The notes: generated by a model from the sequence alone, not told the origin. A stretch of 64,000 nt of DNA from Streptomyces sp. NBC_00820 (GCF_036347055.1 NZ_CP108882.1:4166501-4230500), one strand, 5' to 3'; positions 26,269 through 36,114 are shown, counted from the stretch's first letter. Numbers and translations are program-made.

Positions 26269-28641
26269 GTGGCCGAGGCGGCTGACTTCCAGGGGACCAG
26301 TGCCTCACCTGCCCGGCACTGGATGCGGCACACCGGGGCACTGCTCGCCGGAGCGCCTCTGCTGGCCGGGCTGCTGCAGCTGCCCGCCGCGGCGCCCGCG
26401 CAGGCTGCCTCCTCGGATGCGGTGTCCGTCTCACTGGATTCGCTCAGTCCCACCGCCCCCGGCGACGGGGACACGGTCACGGTGTCCGGCACCGTGACCA
26501 ACAACGGCAAGCGGACGGTGACCGGCGCCCACGTGGGCCTGCGCGTGGGGCCCGAGCTGAACACCCGCTCGGCGATCGACGCCGTCGCCCGGCACTCCGA
26601 CGATGTGCAGAACGACACAGGGGCCGAGGTCGGCGGGAAGTACACGCAGAAGTTCGCCAAGCTGACTCCCGGCGTCTCCGAGCACTTCACCATCTCGGTC
26701 CCCGTGGACAAGCTCGACCTCGGCGAGGACGGCGTCTACGAGCTCGGGGTCGCCCTGTCCGGCCAGACCTCCGCACGACCCTGGGACCAGGTGCTCGGCA
26801 TCCAGCGGACGTTCCTGCCCTGGCAGCCGTCCGAGGCCGGCACCAGGACGAAGACGACGTTCCTGTGGCCGCTGCTGTCCACGGTCCACATGACGGCCAG
26901 GACGGGCGCCGGGGAGCTGCAGACGCCGGTCTTCCTCAATGACGACCTGGCCAAGGACCTCGGCCCGGGCGGCCGGCTGTCGCAGATGGTGCAGCTGGGC
27001 AAGGACCTCGACCTCACCTGGGTGATCGACCCGGACCTGCTGGCCTCGGTGGACGCGATGGCCAAGGGCTACCGGCTCCAGGCCCCCGGCGGGACCACCA
27101 CCCCCGGTCCCCGGGAGCACCAGGAGCTCGCCAAGCAGTGGCTGGACGGCCTGCAGAAGGCCGTGGCGGGCAAGGAGGTCGTCGCGCTGCCCTTCGCCGA
27201 CCCGGACCTGGCCTCGCTCGCGCACAACGGCACCAGCGTCACCGGCTCGCTCAGTCACCTCAAGGACGCCACCGACGTCGCCGCCACGACCGTCAAGACC
27301 GTGCTCCATGTCACGCCGAACACGGACTACGCCTGGCCCGTGAACGGCGCCGTCGACCCGTCGATCATCAAGGTCGCGACCTCCGCGGGCGCCGACCGGG
27401 TGATCGCCCGCAGCGACAGCCTCCAGGAGACCGCCAGGCTGCCCTACACGCCCTCCGCCGCCCGTCCGATCGGCGGCGGCACGACGGCGGTGGTCGCCGA
27501 CGAGCGGCTGTCCACGGCCTTCGAGGGCGACATGACAAAGGCGGACTCCGCCACACTCGCCGTGCAGCAGTTCCTGGCGCAGAGCCTCGAGGTGAACGCC
27601 CAGTCGGACAAGCAGCGCAGCATCGTGGTCGCCCCGCAGCGCATGCCGTCGACGAGCCAGGCACAGGCGATGGCTGCGGCCCTGAAGACGCTCCAGGCCG
27701 GCGCCTGGTCCCAGTCCCAGGGTCTGACCGCCGCCGTCAAGGCCAAGCCCGACCCGCGCGCCACCACGCACATCCCCTCGACGTCCGCGTACCCCTCCTC
27801 GCTGCGCAGGCAGGAGCTGCCGCGGGCCGCCTTCGAGCAGATCGCGCGCACGCAGGACATGCTCGACAACTTCCAGGTGATCCTCACCGACCAGTCCCGC
27901 GTGGTCACCCCGTTCGGGCGGGCCATAAACCGGGAGATGTCCACGGCGTGGCGGGGACACGGCGCGGACGCGGACACCTTCCGCGGTGGCGTGGAGACCT
28001 GGCTGGACGGCCTCGCCGACGAGGTCAAGCTGATCGACAAGTCGGAGACCAAGCTCTCCGGCCGCAGCGCGACCATCCCGGTGACCGTCCAGAACAACCT
28101 CGTACAGCCCGTCGACCACCTGGTCCTGCGCCTCACCTCGACCATGCCGACCCGCCTGAAGATCGGCGGCAAGGCGTACTTCGAGCAGCGCGTCGAGGTC
28201 TCCGGCGGCCACAGCCAGTCGGTGAAGTTCCCCACCTCGGCCAACGCCAACGGCCGCGTCGGTGTCATCGCCCAGCTGTACACCGAGGACGGCCAGGAGT
28301 ACGGCGAACCGGTCAGCTTCGACGTGAAGGTCACCGAGGTCACGCCCACCGTCATGCTGGTCATCGGCGGCGGAGTGCTCCTCCTGGTCCTCGCCGGCTT
28401 CCGGATGTACACCCAGCGCAAGCGCGCGGCGGCCCGGCAGGCCGAGGACGACGGACCCGACGGAGCGGGGGAGAACACCGACGGCGAGCCCGGGAACCCC
28501 GATACCCCCGGCGACCGTCTCCCCGAGGAGTCCGACGCCCCGTCCGGGGCAGACGACCCGGACCAGCCGAGTGACCCTGCACCGGACACCGCACCGGAAA
28601 GCGCCGACCCTTCGGGGACGGGTGAGAGAGTGGACCGTTGA
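26269..28641 (+). CDS. DUF6049-type secreted, membrane-anchored protein
   Basis: 790 residues. An N-terminal signal-like segment (LLAGAPLLAGLLQLPAAAPAQAA, cleavage likely near residue 46) is followed by an extracellular region with an Ig-like start (VTVSGTVTNNGKRTVTGAHV), a large central domain and a second beta-domain (SATIPVTVQNNLVQPVDHLV). A C-terminal helix (about 694-715, TVMLVIGGGVLLLVLAGF) is followed by a cytoplasmic acidic Pro/Asp/Gly tail. It lies 46 bases before murJ, and in actinobacteria this neighbour is conserved, so a role in envelope assembly is likely. Function unknown. GTG start. Confidence 0.85.
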   Translation: MAEAADFQGTSASPARHWMRHTGALLAGAPLLAGLLQLPAAAPAQAASSDAVSVSLDSLSPTAPGDGDTVTVSGTVTNNGKRTVTGAHVGLRVGPELNTRSAIDAVARHSDDVQNDTGAEVGGKYTQKFAKLTPGVSEHFTISVPVDKLDLGEDGVYELGVALSGQTSARPWDQVLGIQRTFLPWQPSEAGTRTKTTFLWPLLSTVHMTARTGAGELQTPVFLNDDLAKDLGPGGRLSQMVQLGKDLDLTWVIDPDLLASVDAMAKGYRLQAPGGTTTPGPREHQELAKQWLDGLQKAVAGKEVVALPFADPDLASLAHNGTSVTGSLSHLKDATDVAATTVKTVLHVTPNTDYAWPVNGAVDPSIIKVATSAGADRVIARSDSLQETARLPYTPSAARPIGGGTTAVVADERLSTAFEGDMTKADSATLAVQQFLAQSLEVNAQSDKQRSIVVAPQRMPSTSQAQAMAAALKTLQAGAWSQSQGLTAAVKAKPDPRATTHIPSTSAYPSSLRRQELPRAAFEQIARTQDMLDNFQVILTDQSRVVTPFGRAINREMSTAWRGHGADADTFRGGVETWLDGLADEVKLIDKSETKLSGRSATIPVTVQNNLVQPVDHLVLRLTSTMPTRLKIGGKAYFEQRVEVSGGHSQSVKFPTSANANGRVGVIAQLYTEDGQEYGEPVSFDVKVTEVTPTVMLVIGGGVLLLVLAGFRMYTQRKRAAARQAEDDGPDGAGENTDGEPGNPDTPGDRLPEESDAPSGADDPDQPSDPAPDTAPESADPSGTGERVDR

Positions 28642-28687
28642 GCGATGTCGTGGCCGGTGTGGCCCGGGACGATGAGGTGGGGCAACC

Positions 28688-31111
28688 ATGAACGCGCCGT
28701 ACGACGGTGACCGCGGCCAGGGCGCGGCCGCCGGCTCGGGCTACCCCGAGACCCCGTCCGAGCCGGGCGAGGAGACTCCGCAGCCCGCTGCGGACACGTA
28801 CCTCCAGGACGCCTACGACCAGGACCCCTACCGGGCCCAGGATCTGACCGCCCAGGACCCGGTCACCGAGGCGCTCTACGACCGGGCCGCGCACCCGCCG
28901 CCGGCCCCCGGCACCTACGAGCGGCAGCAGCCGCTGTACGCCTCGCCGGCGCAGTCGCCGTACGCCCCCGACCCGCGCGTGTGGGCCCAGACCCCGGCAC
29001 CCGAGCCGGACGGCGACGCCACCCAGTTCCTGCCGTACGGCGACGACCCCCGCACCACCCAGTTCGTGGGAGTGGACGACCTGGTCTCCCACTCCGGCGA
29101 GGAGTACCACGAGCCGGACGCCTTCGCGCACCTCCTGCGGGACCAGCAGCAGGGCAGTGCGCCCGGGACCACCGAGCCGCAGTCCGTCCCCGGCCCCACC
29201 CCGCGCCCCGGACAGCGGCCCGCCGGGCAGTACCAGGCGGCCGGTGGGCCGTACCCGACGCCCCAGGCCCAGACGGGTCAGCAGGCGGGCCAGGACGCCG
29301 TGTCCGCCTACCAGGCGGGCACTCACGCCGGAGCCAACCCGGCGCAGGCGCCCGTGCCGGCTGCGGCCGCCGCGGCCCCCTACGCCGCCGGGCCTCCCGG
29401 CCCGTCCGGCTTCTCCGGCCCTTCCGGCCCCTCCGGTGCCGCCGAGGCTCCCGTGCCGCCGGCCGCCGCTCCGAAGAAGGGCGGCCGCGCCTCCGGGCTG
29501 ATGAAGTCCAGTGCCGTCATGGCGGCGGGCACGATGGTCTCCCGCCTCACCGGCTTCGTCCGCTCCGCGCTGATCGTCTCGGCGCTGGGCCTCGGCTTCC
29601 TAGGCGACTCCTTCCAGGTCGCCTACCAGCTGCCGACGATGATCTACATCCTCACCGTCGGCGGCGGTCTCAACTCCGTCTTCGTACCCCAGCTGGTACG
29701 GGCCATGAAGGAGGACGAGGACGGCGGCGAGGCCTTCGCCAACCGCCTGCTCACCCTCGTGATGGTGGCCCTGGCCGCGCTGACCGGACTCGCCATGTGG
29801 GCCGCGCCCCTCCTGGTGCGCCTGCTGTCCAACGAGGTCGCCACCAACCCGGCCGGCAACGAGGTGGCCGTCACCTTCACCCGGTACTTCCTGCCCTCGA
29901 TCTTCTTCATGGGCGTCCACGTGGTGATGGGTCAGATCCTCAACGCGCGCGGCAAGTTCGGCGCGATGATGTGGACCCCGGTCCTGAACAACATCGTCAT
30001 CATCGTGACGCTCGGCATGTTCATCTGGGTCTACGGCACCGCCGCCCACTCCGACATGACCGTCACGAACATCCCGGCGCAGGGCCAGCGGCTGCTGGGC
30101 ATCGGCGTGCTGCTCGGTCTGGTCGTCCAGGCCCTGGCGATGATCCCCTACCTGCGCGAGACCGGCTTCCGGATCCGACCGCGCTTCGACTGGAAGGGCC
30201 ACGGCCTGGGCAAGGCCGCGATGCTCGCCAAGTGGACGGTCCTGTTCGTCCTGGCCAACCAGGCCGGCGCCATGATCGTCACCCAGCTGTCCACCGCCGC
30301 CGGCAAGGACTCCGGCGTCAAGGGCACCGGCTTCGCCGCCTACGCCAACGCACAGCTGATCTGGGGCCTGCCGCAGGCCATCATCACCGTGTCCCTGATG
30401 GCCGCCCTGCTGCCGCGCATCTCGCGCTCCGCCGCCGAGGGCGACGGTGGCGCGGTCCGCGACGACATCTCGCAGGGCCTGCGCACAACGGCGGTGGCCA
30501 TCGTGCCCATCGCCTTCGGTTTCCTCTCGCTCGGCATTCCGATGTGCACGATGATCTTCGGCTCCTCGGGCACCGGTGCGGCCACCAACATGGGCTACAT
30601 GCTGATGGCCTTCGGCCTCGGCCTGATCCCGTACTCGGTGCAGTACGTCGTCCTGCGTGCCTTCTACGCCTACGAGGACACCCGGACGCCCTTCTACAAC
30701 ACCGTGATCGTGGCGACCGTCAACGCGAGCGTCTCGGTGCTCTGCTACTACCTGCTGCCGGCCCGCTGGGCGGTCGCGGGCATGGCCGCCGCGTACGGCG
30801 TGGCCTACGCCATCGGCGTCGGAGTCGCCTGGCGGCGCCTGCGCAAGCGGCTGGGCGGCGACCTGGACGGTGCGCGCGTGATGCGGACCTACGCACGGCT
30901 CGCGATCGCCTCGATCCCGGCGGCCCTGCTCAGCGGCGCGGCCTGCTACGGCATCGGGCACACGCTCGGCCAGGGCGTCCTCGGCTCCTTCGCCGCACTG
31001 ATCGTCGGCGGCGCGGTGCTGCTCGGGGTCTTCTTCGTCGCCGCCCGCCGAATGCGGATCGACGAACTCAACTCGCTCGTGGGCATGGTGCGCGGGCGTC
31101 TGGGGCGCTGA
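28688..31111 (+). CDS. murJ: Lipid II flippase MurJ (MviN)
   Basis: 807-residue polytopic protein that moves lipid II across the membrane. Residues 1-265 are a Pro/Gln/Tyr/Ala-rich cytoplasmic extension absent from enteric MurJ. The flippase core begins at SSAVMAAGTMVSRLTGFVRS and has about 14 helices, with the charged residues expected in the cavity (GDSFQVAYQLP, AFYAYEDTRTPFYN). ATG 28688 follows GATGAGGTGGGGC. Downstream is a separate pseudokinase gene, corresponding to the C-terminal half of mycobacterial MviN. Confidence 0.96.
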   Translation: MNAPYDGDRGQGAAAGSGYPETPSEPGEETPQPAADTYLQDAYDQDPYRAQDLTAQDPVTEALYDRAAHPPPAPGTYERQQPLYASPAQSPYAPDPRVWAQTPAPEPDGDATQFLPYGDDPRTTQFVGVDDLVSHSGEEYHEPDAFAHLLRDQQQGSAPGTTEPQSVPGPTPRPGQRPAGQYQAAGGPYPTPQAQTGQQAGQDAVSAYQAGTHAGANPAQAPVPAAAAAAPYAAGPPGPSGFSGPSGPSGAAEAPVPPAAAPKKGGRASGLMKSSAVMAAGTMVSRLTGFVRSALIVSALGLGFLGDSFQVAYQLPTMIYILTVGGGLNSVFVPQLVRAMKEDEDGGEAFANRLLTLVMVALAALTGLAMWAAPLLVRLLSNEVATNPAGNEVAVTFTRYFLPSIFFMGVHVVMGQILNARGKFGAMMWTPVLNNIVIIVTLGMFIWVYGTAAHSDMTVTNIPAQGQRLLGIGVLLGLVVQALAMIPYLRETGFRIRPRFDWKGHGLGKAAMLAKWTVLFVLANQAGAMIVTQLSTAAGKDSGVKGTGFAAYANAQLIWGLPQAIITVSLMAALLPRISRSAAEGDGGAVRDDISQGLRTTAVAIVPIAFGFLSLGIPMCTMIFGSSGTGAATNMGYMLMAFGLGLIPYSVQYVVLRAFYAYEDTRTPFYNTVIVATVNASVSVLCYYLLPARWAVAGMAAAYGVAYAIGVGVAWRRLRKRLGGDLDGARVMRTYARLAIASIPAALLSGAACYGIGHTLGQGVLGSFAALIVGGAVLLGVFFVAARRMRIDELNSLVGMVRGRLGR

Positions 31112-31229
31112 GTCGGGGGTAAGCGCACAACCATCGTCCGCCGCTGCGTGTCGTGCATAGCGGCGGACTGTGGGCACAATTGGTTTCGGCGTCGGACAGC
31201 GTGCAACGGATGGGGAGGCAGGGACGACG

Positions 31230-32951
31230 GTGGCGGAACGGAGCACGGCTGCCGTCGACGTGGCAGACAACAGTGGCGAGCAGCCACTGACCGCCAAGGC
31301 GGACCAGTCCACGGCCGACGGGGTGGCCCAGAACGCGGAGCGGGACACGGACAACAACGAGGCACAGGGGAGCGGTGGCACCGAGGGTCCCGCGAGCAAT
31401 CCCCCGCCTCCAGAGCTGCACAGCGGTCACAAGCTGGCCAGGCGCTACCGCCTCGAGGAGTGCATCACCCGTCTGGACGGATTCAGCAGCTGGCGTGCGG
31501 TCGACGAGAAACTCCGTCGTGCCGTCGGCGTGCACATCCTGCCGGCGGACCATCCGCGAGGCCGCTCCGTGCTGGCCGCGGCCCGATCCTCGGCGCTGCT
31601 CGGTGATCCGCGCTTCGTCCAGGTCCTGGACGCGGTCGAGGAGAACGACCTCGTCTATGTCGTGCACGAGTGGCTGCCCGACGCCACCGAACTGACCGCG
31701 CTCCTCGCGGCCGGACCGCTGGAACCGCACGACGCCTACCAGATGGTCAGTCAGATCGCCGCCGCCATGGCGGCGGCGCACCGCGAGGGCCTCGCCCATC
31801 TGCGGCTGAACCCGAACGCCGTGCTGCGCACCTCCACCGGGCAGTGGCGCATCCGTGGGCTCGCCGTGAACGCCGCTCTGCGCGGCGTCAGCTCCGACAC
31901 CCCGCAGCGCACCGACACCGAGGCGATCGGCGCCCTGCTGTACGCGGCGCTGACCCAGCGCTGGCCCTACGAGAACGACGCCTACGGCCTGTCCGGCCTG
32001 CCCAAGACCATCGGCCTCATCGCACCGGACCAGGTGCGGGCCGGCGTTCACCGCGGCCTGTCCGAACTCGCCATGCGTGCGCTCGCCAACGACGGCGCCA
32101 CGGCCTCCCGCCACGAGTCTCCGTGCACCACGCCGGAGGAGCTGGTCAAGGTCATCGGCGAGATGCCCCGCATCCGCCCGCCGGAGCCGGCGTTCACGCC
32201 CCCGCCGGAGTACCAGCGCACCACCTACCAGCAGGGCTCGTACGGCCGCCAGACGCCGCACCCGGGCGCCACGCAGCCGATTACGGCCCCGCCGCCCCCG
32301 CTGCAGAGCCGCACCGGCAAGGCCCTGAAGTGGGCCGTCTCGGCCCTCCTCATCGCCGCCCTCGGCCTCGGCAGCTGGCAGCTGGCGGACGCCCTGATGG
32401 ACCAGAGCGGCAAGCCGGACGACGGCAACAAGACGCAGACGCAGGACGACGGCGACAAGAACGTCACGAAGCCGAAGCTGGTACCGATAAAGATCGCAAG
32501 TGCCCAGGAGTTCGCCGCCGACGGGAATGCCCAGCATCCCAATGATGTCGCCAAGACCTACGACGGCGACGCGTCGACGTCCTGGAGGACTAAGACCTTT
32601 ACCGGCGGTCCCGAGATCGCGCCGTACAAGCCGGGCGTCGGCATCACCTATGACCTCGGCTCGGTGAGGAACCTCAGTGCGGCCGCCCTCCAGCTCCGTT
32701 ACGGCGGAGACCACACGACGGTCGAGCTGTATGCGGCCGACTCACTGGGCTCGCCGTCACTCGACTCGGCACATCGGATCGGCAGCATCACCACCTCGGA
32801 CAAGACCGCCACGGTGAAGGTCACCAAGCCGGTGAAGACGCGGTACGTCCTCGTATGGCTGACCGCTGTACCGAAATCGGGTCCTGACCCGGTCACGTAC
32901 TCCGAGGCCGGGTTCAAGCAGGCCATCAACGAAGTCCATTTCACGGGCTGA
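31230..32951 (+). CDS. MurJ-associated membrane pseudokinase with discoidin-like domain
   Basis: 573 residues. After a polar 75-residue head comes a Ser/Thr-kinase-like fold, but the catalytic residues are gone: the VAIK lysine position reads VGVHIL, the HRD loop reads HLRLNPNAVL and the DFG site reads RGL. A Pro/Gln linker, one helix (about 363-388, WAVSALLIAALGLGSW) and an extracellular F5/8 type C (discoidin-like) domain to the end follow. In mycobacteria the same kinase-like part is fused to MviN and recruits FhaA when phosphorylated. GTG 31230 has GGGGAGGCAGGGA upstream; an earlier GTG is at 31170. Confidence 0.88.
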   Translation: MAERSTAAVDVADNSGEQPLTAKADQSTADGVAQNAERDTDNNEAQGSGGTEGPASNPPPPELHSGHKLARRYRLEECITRLDGFSSWRAVDEKLRRAVGVHILPADHPRGRSVLAAARSSALLGDPRFVQVLDAVEENDLVYVVHEWLPDATELTALLAAGPLEPHDAYQMVSQIAAAMAAAHREGLAHLRLNPNAVLRTSTGQWRIRGLAVNAALRGVSSDTPQRTDTEAIGALLYAALTQRWPYENDAYGLSGLPKTIGLIAPDQVRAGVHRGLSELAMRALANDGATASRHESPCTTPEELVKVIGEMPRIRPPEPAFTPPPEYQRTTYQQGSYGRQTPHPGATQPITAPPPPLQSRTGKALKWAVSALLIAALGLGSWQLADALMDQSGKPDDGNKTQTQDDGDKNVTKPKLVPIKIASAQEFAADGNAQHPNDVAKTYDGDASTSWRTKTFTGGPEIAPYKPGVGITYDLGSVRNLSAAALQLRYGGDHTTVELYAADSLGSPSLDSAHRIGSITTSDKTATVKVTKPVKTRYVLVWLTAVPKSGPDPVTYSEAGFKQAINEVHFTG

Positions 32952-32977
32952 CGTCTCACCCAAGCCGGAGGGGGCAG

Positions 32978-33703
32978 ATGGCTGAGGGCGCCGGATACGA
33001 CGCAGAGAGCGATCAGAATCTGCTCACCCGCCACGTCAAAGGCGACCCCGATGCCTTCGGGGAGATCGTTCGGAGGCATCGGGACCGGCTCTGGGCCGTA
33101 GCGCTCCGCACGCTGGGGGACCGCGAGGAAGCCGCTGACGCCGTCCAGGACGCCCTGGTGTCGGCCTACCGGGCCGCCCACACCTTCCGGGGCCAGTCGG
33201 CCGTCACGACCTGGCTGCACCGGATCACCGTGAACGCCTGCCTGGACCGCGCCCGTAAGGCGGCATCCCGGAAGACCGCTCCGGTCGACGACACCGAGCG
33301 GCTGGAGCAGTTGCTGGAGCCGCACGAGTCGGCCTCCGCGCCGGCCGAGCGCAACGACGTGCACCGGCAGCTGTTGGAAGCGCTCCGCACCCTTCCGGCG
33401 GAACAGCGTGCGGCGCTCGTCCTCGTGGACATGCAGGGCTATCCCGTGGCCGAGGCAGCCCGGATCCTCGATGTGCCCACCGGGACGGTGAAGAGCCGGT
33501 GCGCCCGGGGCAGAGCCAGACTTCTCCCTCTGCTCACCCATCTACGACCCGGCAGCCCCGGCGACGAAAAGGAACCCGAGCCGGGACGGAACCGGGTGCA
33601 GGGGACATCCGTCCCACCTGCGACAGGTTCTCCAGGTACGGACCGGGGCCATACGGGGTCGAGTGATTCAGCCGTGGTGAAGGGCGGAGGTGGGCGAGCG
33701 TGA
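32978..33703 (+). CDS. sigM: ECF RNA polymerase sigma factor SigM
   Basis: 241 residues. Region 2 (LLTRHVKGDPDAFGEIVRRH, DREEAADAVQDALVSAYRAA) and region 4 (LRTLPAEQRAALVLVDMQGYPVAEAA, DVPTGTVKSRCARGRARL) are complete. A Gly/Pro/Ser tail of about 45 residues extends beyond the usual ECF length. 26 bases after the pseudokinase and overlapping the anti-sigma gene by 4 bases (GTGA), so the two are translationally coupled. The position next to trxBA matches sigM of Streptomyces and mycobacteria. Confidence 0.93.
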   Translation: MAEGAGYDAESDQNLLTRHVKGDPDAFGEIVRRHRDRLWAVALRTLGDREEAADAVQDALVSAYRAAHTFRGQSAVTTWLHRITVNACLDRARKAASRKTAPVDDTERLEQLLEPHESASAPAERNDVHRQLLEALRTLPAEQRAALVLVDMQGYPVAEAARILDVPTGTVKSRCARGRARLLPLLTHLRPGSPGDEKEPEPGRNRVQGTSVPPATGSPGTDRGHTGSSDSAVVKGGGGRA

Positions 33704-34599
33704 CGTCCTCGACAGACACGGCCGGGCACCCGGACGTCGACGAGATCGCCGACCTCACCGAAGGACTCCTCGCACCGGCCCGCAGCGCGGACGTACAGCG
33801 CCACCTGGAGGGGTGTGCGCCGTGCGCGGACGTCCGTTCCTCCCTGGAGGAGATCCAGGGGATGCTGAGCGCCGTACCGACCCCGTCACCCATGCCCGCG
33901 GACGTCGCGAGCCGCATCGATGCCGCTCTCGCCGCCGAGGCACGTGTTTCACGTGAAACATCGACCTCGCTCTCGGCCGGCGCCTCGGCTTCGTCGGATT
34001 CACGTGAAACCTCGAGCCTGGCCGGCCGCCCCGCCGGACGCCCGCACGCGGCCACCGGCCCGGGGCGCAAGGATCGCGGCCGTGGCCGCCGCAGGCGGAC
34101 CGTCGCACTGGGAGCTGTGCTCACCGCTGCCGTCCTCGGGACCGGGTCTCTGCTCGTGCTGTCGCTCGGCGGCGGCTCCCCGGACACGACGGCTCACAGC
34201 ACGCCGTCGGCGTCCGTCTCTGCCTTCTCCGGGTCAAGCATCCAGAACCAGGTGAAGGGGCTGCTCGCGACGAAGAAGGGGCCGCAACGGGGCTCCGAGC
34301 GACCGCAGCGGGGAATCGAACCCAAGCAGAGCACGCCCGGGAGCACGGAGAGCGCGAACACCTTCATCCAGACCGCCGTCCCGGTGCCGGACTGCGTCCG
34401 GCAGGCGGTCGGCTCCACAGCCGATGTCCTCGGCGCGAAGACCGGCACCTACGCCGGTAGAAGCGCCTACCTCGTCGTGCTCCCCGTGCATGACGATCCC
34501 GCTCGGATCACGGCCTACGTGGTCGACGCATCCTGCACCGTGAAGCGGCCCGCCTCCCCCGGCACGGTATTGCTGAAGCAGTCCCTCGTCCGTCCCTGA
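33700..34599 (+). CDS. Membrane anti-sigma factor (zinc-finger type) for SigM
   Basis: 299 residues. The N-terminal cytoplasmic domain carries the anti-sigma zinc motif HLEGCAPC (HxxxCxxC). One transmembrane helix follows (about 133-158, RTVALGAVLTAAVLGTGSLL), then an extracellular domain. The 4-base overlap with sigM makes it the likely SigM inhibitor. Its linker is encoded across one perfect and one near parS site, both read as SRET, so part of this protein is constrained by ParB binding. Confidence 0.85.
   Translation: MTSSTDTAGHPDVDEIADLTEGLLAPARSADVQRHLEGCAPCADVRSSLEEIQGMLSAVPTPSPMPADVASRIDAALAAEARVSRETSTSLSAGASASSDSRETSSLAGRPAGRPHAATGPGRKDRGRGRRRRTVALGAVLTAAVLGTGSLLVLSLGGGSPDTTAHSTPSASVSAFSGSSIQNQVKGLLATKKGPQRGSERPQRGIEPKQSTPGSTESANTFIQTAVPVPDCVRQAVGSTADVLGAKTGTYAGRSAYLVVLPVHDDPARITAYVVDASCTVKRPASPGTVLLKQSLVRP
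33946..33959. other. parS: parS site inside the anti-sigma gene
   Basis: Perfect site, read in frame as VSRET. Confidence 0.93.
33997..34010. other. parS-like site inside the anti-sigma gene, one mismatch
   Basis: GATTCACGTGAAAC, 51 bases after the perfect site and in the same reading frame (SDSRET). Confidence 0.55.
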
Positions 34600-34672
34600 G
34601 ACGGCGAAGCCTCGTCTCGGCCCGTCGCGGACCTCCGTCCCGACTGCGATCCTCGTGTGCCCGGGCACGCGG

Positions 34673-34698
34673 GGAATGCGCGCCCCTTAGGATCCGTT
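34673..34698 (+). promoter_or_regulatory. SigR-type promoter of trxBA
   Basis: GGAAT at 34673-34677, exactly 18 bases, then GTT at 34696-34698: an exact match to the GGAAT-N18-GTT promoter used by SigR in the thiol-oxidative stress response. It lies 70 bases before the trxB start. Confidence 0.85.
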
Positions 34699-34768
34699 GG
34701 GTGGTGTGAGAGTCCCGAGAGGGACTCCCACCGGTCACAGACGTAGACCAGAGACGAGGAATCTAGCC

Positions 34769-35737
34769 GTGAGCGACGTCCGTAACGTGATCATCATCGG
34801 CTCCGGCCCCGCCGGCTACACGGCAGCGCTGTACACCGCGCGCGCGTCGCTGAAGCCCCTGGTGTTCGAGGGCGCCGTCACAGCGGGTGGCGCGCTGATG
34901 AACACCACCGAGGTGGAGAACTTCCCGGGCTTCAGCGACGGCATCATGGGTCCCGAGCTCATGGACAACATGCGGGCCCAGGCCGAACGCTTCGGTGCCG
35001 AGCTGATCCCGGACGACATCGTCTCCGTCGACCTGACCGGTGCGATCAAGACCGTCACCGACACCGCCGGCACGGTCCACCGCGCCAAGGCCGTCATCGT
35101 CGCGACCGGCTCCCAGCACCGCAAGCTCGGCCTGCCGAACGAGGACGCGCTCTCCGGCCGCGGTGTCTCCTGGTGCGCCACCTGCGACGGGTTCTTCTTC
35201 AAGGACCAGGACATCGCCGTCGTCGGCGGTGGCGACACCGCGCTGGAGGAGGCGACCTTCCTCTCCCGGTTCGCCAAGTCCGTGACGGTCGTCCACCGCC
35301 GTGACTCCCTGCGCGCCTCCAAGGCGATGCAGGAGCGCGCCTTCAACGACCCGAAGATCAAGTTCGCCTGGAACAGCGAGGTCGCCGAGATCCAGGGCGA
35401 CCAGAAGCTCAGCGGGCTGAAGCTGCGCAACACCAAGACCGGCGAGCTGTCGGAGCTGCCCGTCACGGGTCTGTTCATCGCGATCGGCCACGACCCGCGC
35501 ACCGAGCTGTTCAAGGGCCAGCTGGACCTGGACGAGGAGGGCTACCTGAAGGTCGCCGCCCCCTCCACCCGCACCAGCCTGACCGGCGTCTTCGCCTCCG
35601 GTGACGTGGTCGACCACACCTACCGCCAGGCGATCACCGCCGCCGGCACCGGCTGCTCCTCCGCCCTCGACGCCGAACGCTTCCTCGCCGCCCTCGCGGA
35701 CGAGGACCAGGCCGAGGCCCAGAAGACGGCCGTCTGA
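34769..35737 (+). CDS. trxB: Thioredoxin reductase
   Basis: 322 residues. FAD motif [19 protein letters not shown], redox-active WCATCDG, NADPH motif [15 protein letters not shown] and the C-terminal [15 protein letters not shown]. It uses NADPH to reduce thioredoxin. GTG 34769 follows GAGACGAGGAATC. Controlled by the SigR-type promoter upstream and paired with trxA after a 44-base gap. Confidence 0.98.
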   Translation: MSDVRNVIIIGSGPAGYTAALYTARASLKPLVFEGAVTAGGALMNTTEVENFPGFSDGIMGPELMDNMRAQAERFGAELIPDDIVSVDLTGAIKTVTDTAGTVHRAKAVIVATGSQHRKLGLPNEDALSGRGVSWCATCDGFFFKDQDIAVVGGGDTALEEATFLSRFAKSVTVVHRRDSLRASKAMQERAFNDPKIKFAWNSEVAEIQGDQKLSGLKLRNTKTGELSELPVTGLFIAIGHDPRTELFKGQLDLDEEGYLKVAAPSTRTSLTGVFASGDVVDHTYRQAITAAGTGCSSALDAERFLAALADEDQAEAQKTAV

Positions 35738-35781
35738 CTTTCCTCTCCCCCCACCCCCACCGAACGACTAAGGAGCCCGCC

Positions 35782-36114
35782 GTGGCCGGCACCCTGAAGA
35801 CTGTGACCGACGCGTCCTTCGACGAGGACGTCATCAAGAGCGACAAGCCCGTCCTGGTGGACTTCTGGGCCGAGTGGTGCGGCCCCTGCCGTCAGATCGC
35901 TCCGTCCCTCGAGGCCATTGCCGCCGAGTACGGCGACAAGATCGAGATCGTCAAGCTGAACATCGACCAGAACCCGACCACGGCCGCCAAGTACGGCGTC
36001 ATGTCGATCCCGACCCTGAACGTCTACCAGGGTGGCGAGGTCGTCAAGACGATCGTCGGCGCCAAGCCGAAGGCCGCGCTCGTGCGTGACCTCGAGGACT
36101 TCATCGCCGAGTGA
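35782..36114 (+). CDS. trxA: Thioredoxin
   Basis: 110 residues, standard length. Active site [10 protein letters not shown] near residue 32, cis-proline in [12 protein letters not shown] start after ACTAAGGAGCCCGCC. Operon partner of trxB; a parS and a terminator hairpin follow. Confidence 0.98.
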   Translation: MAGTLKTVTDASFDEDVIKSDKPVLVDFWAEWCGPCRQIAPSLEAIAAEYGDKIEIVKLNIDQNPTTAAKYGVMSIPTLNVYQGGEVVKTIVGAKPKAALVRDLEDFIAE

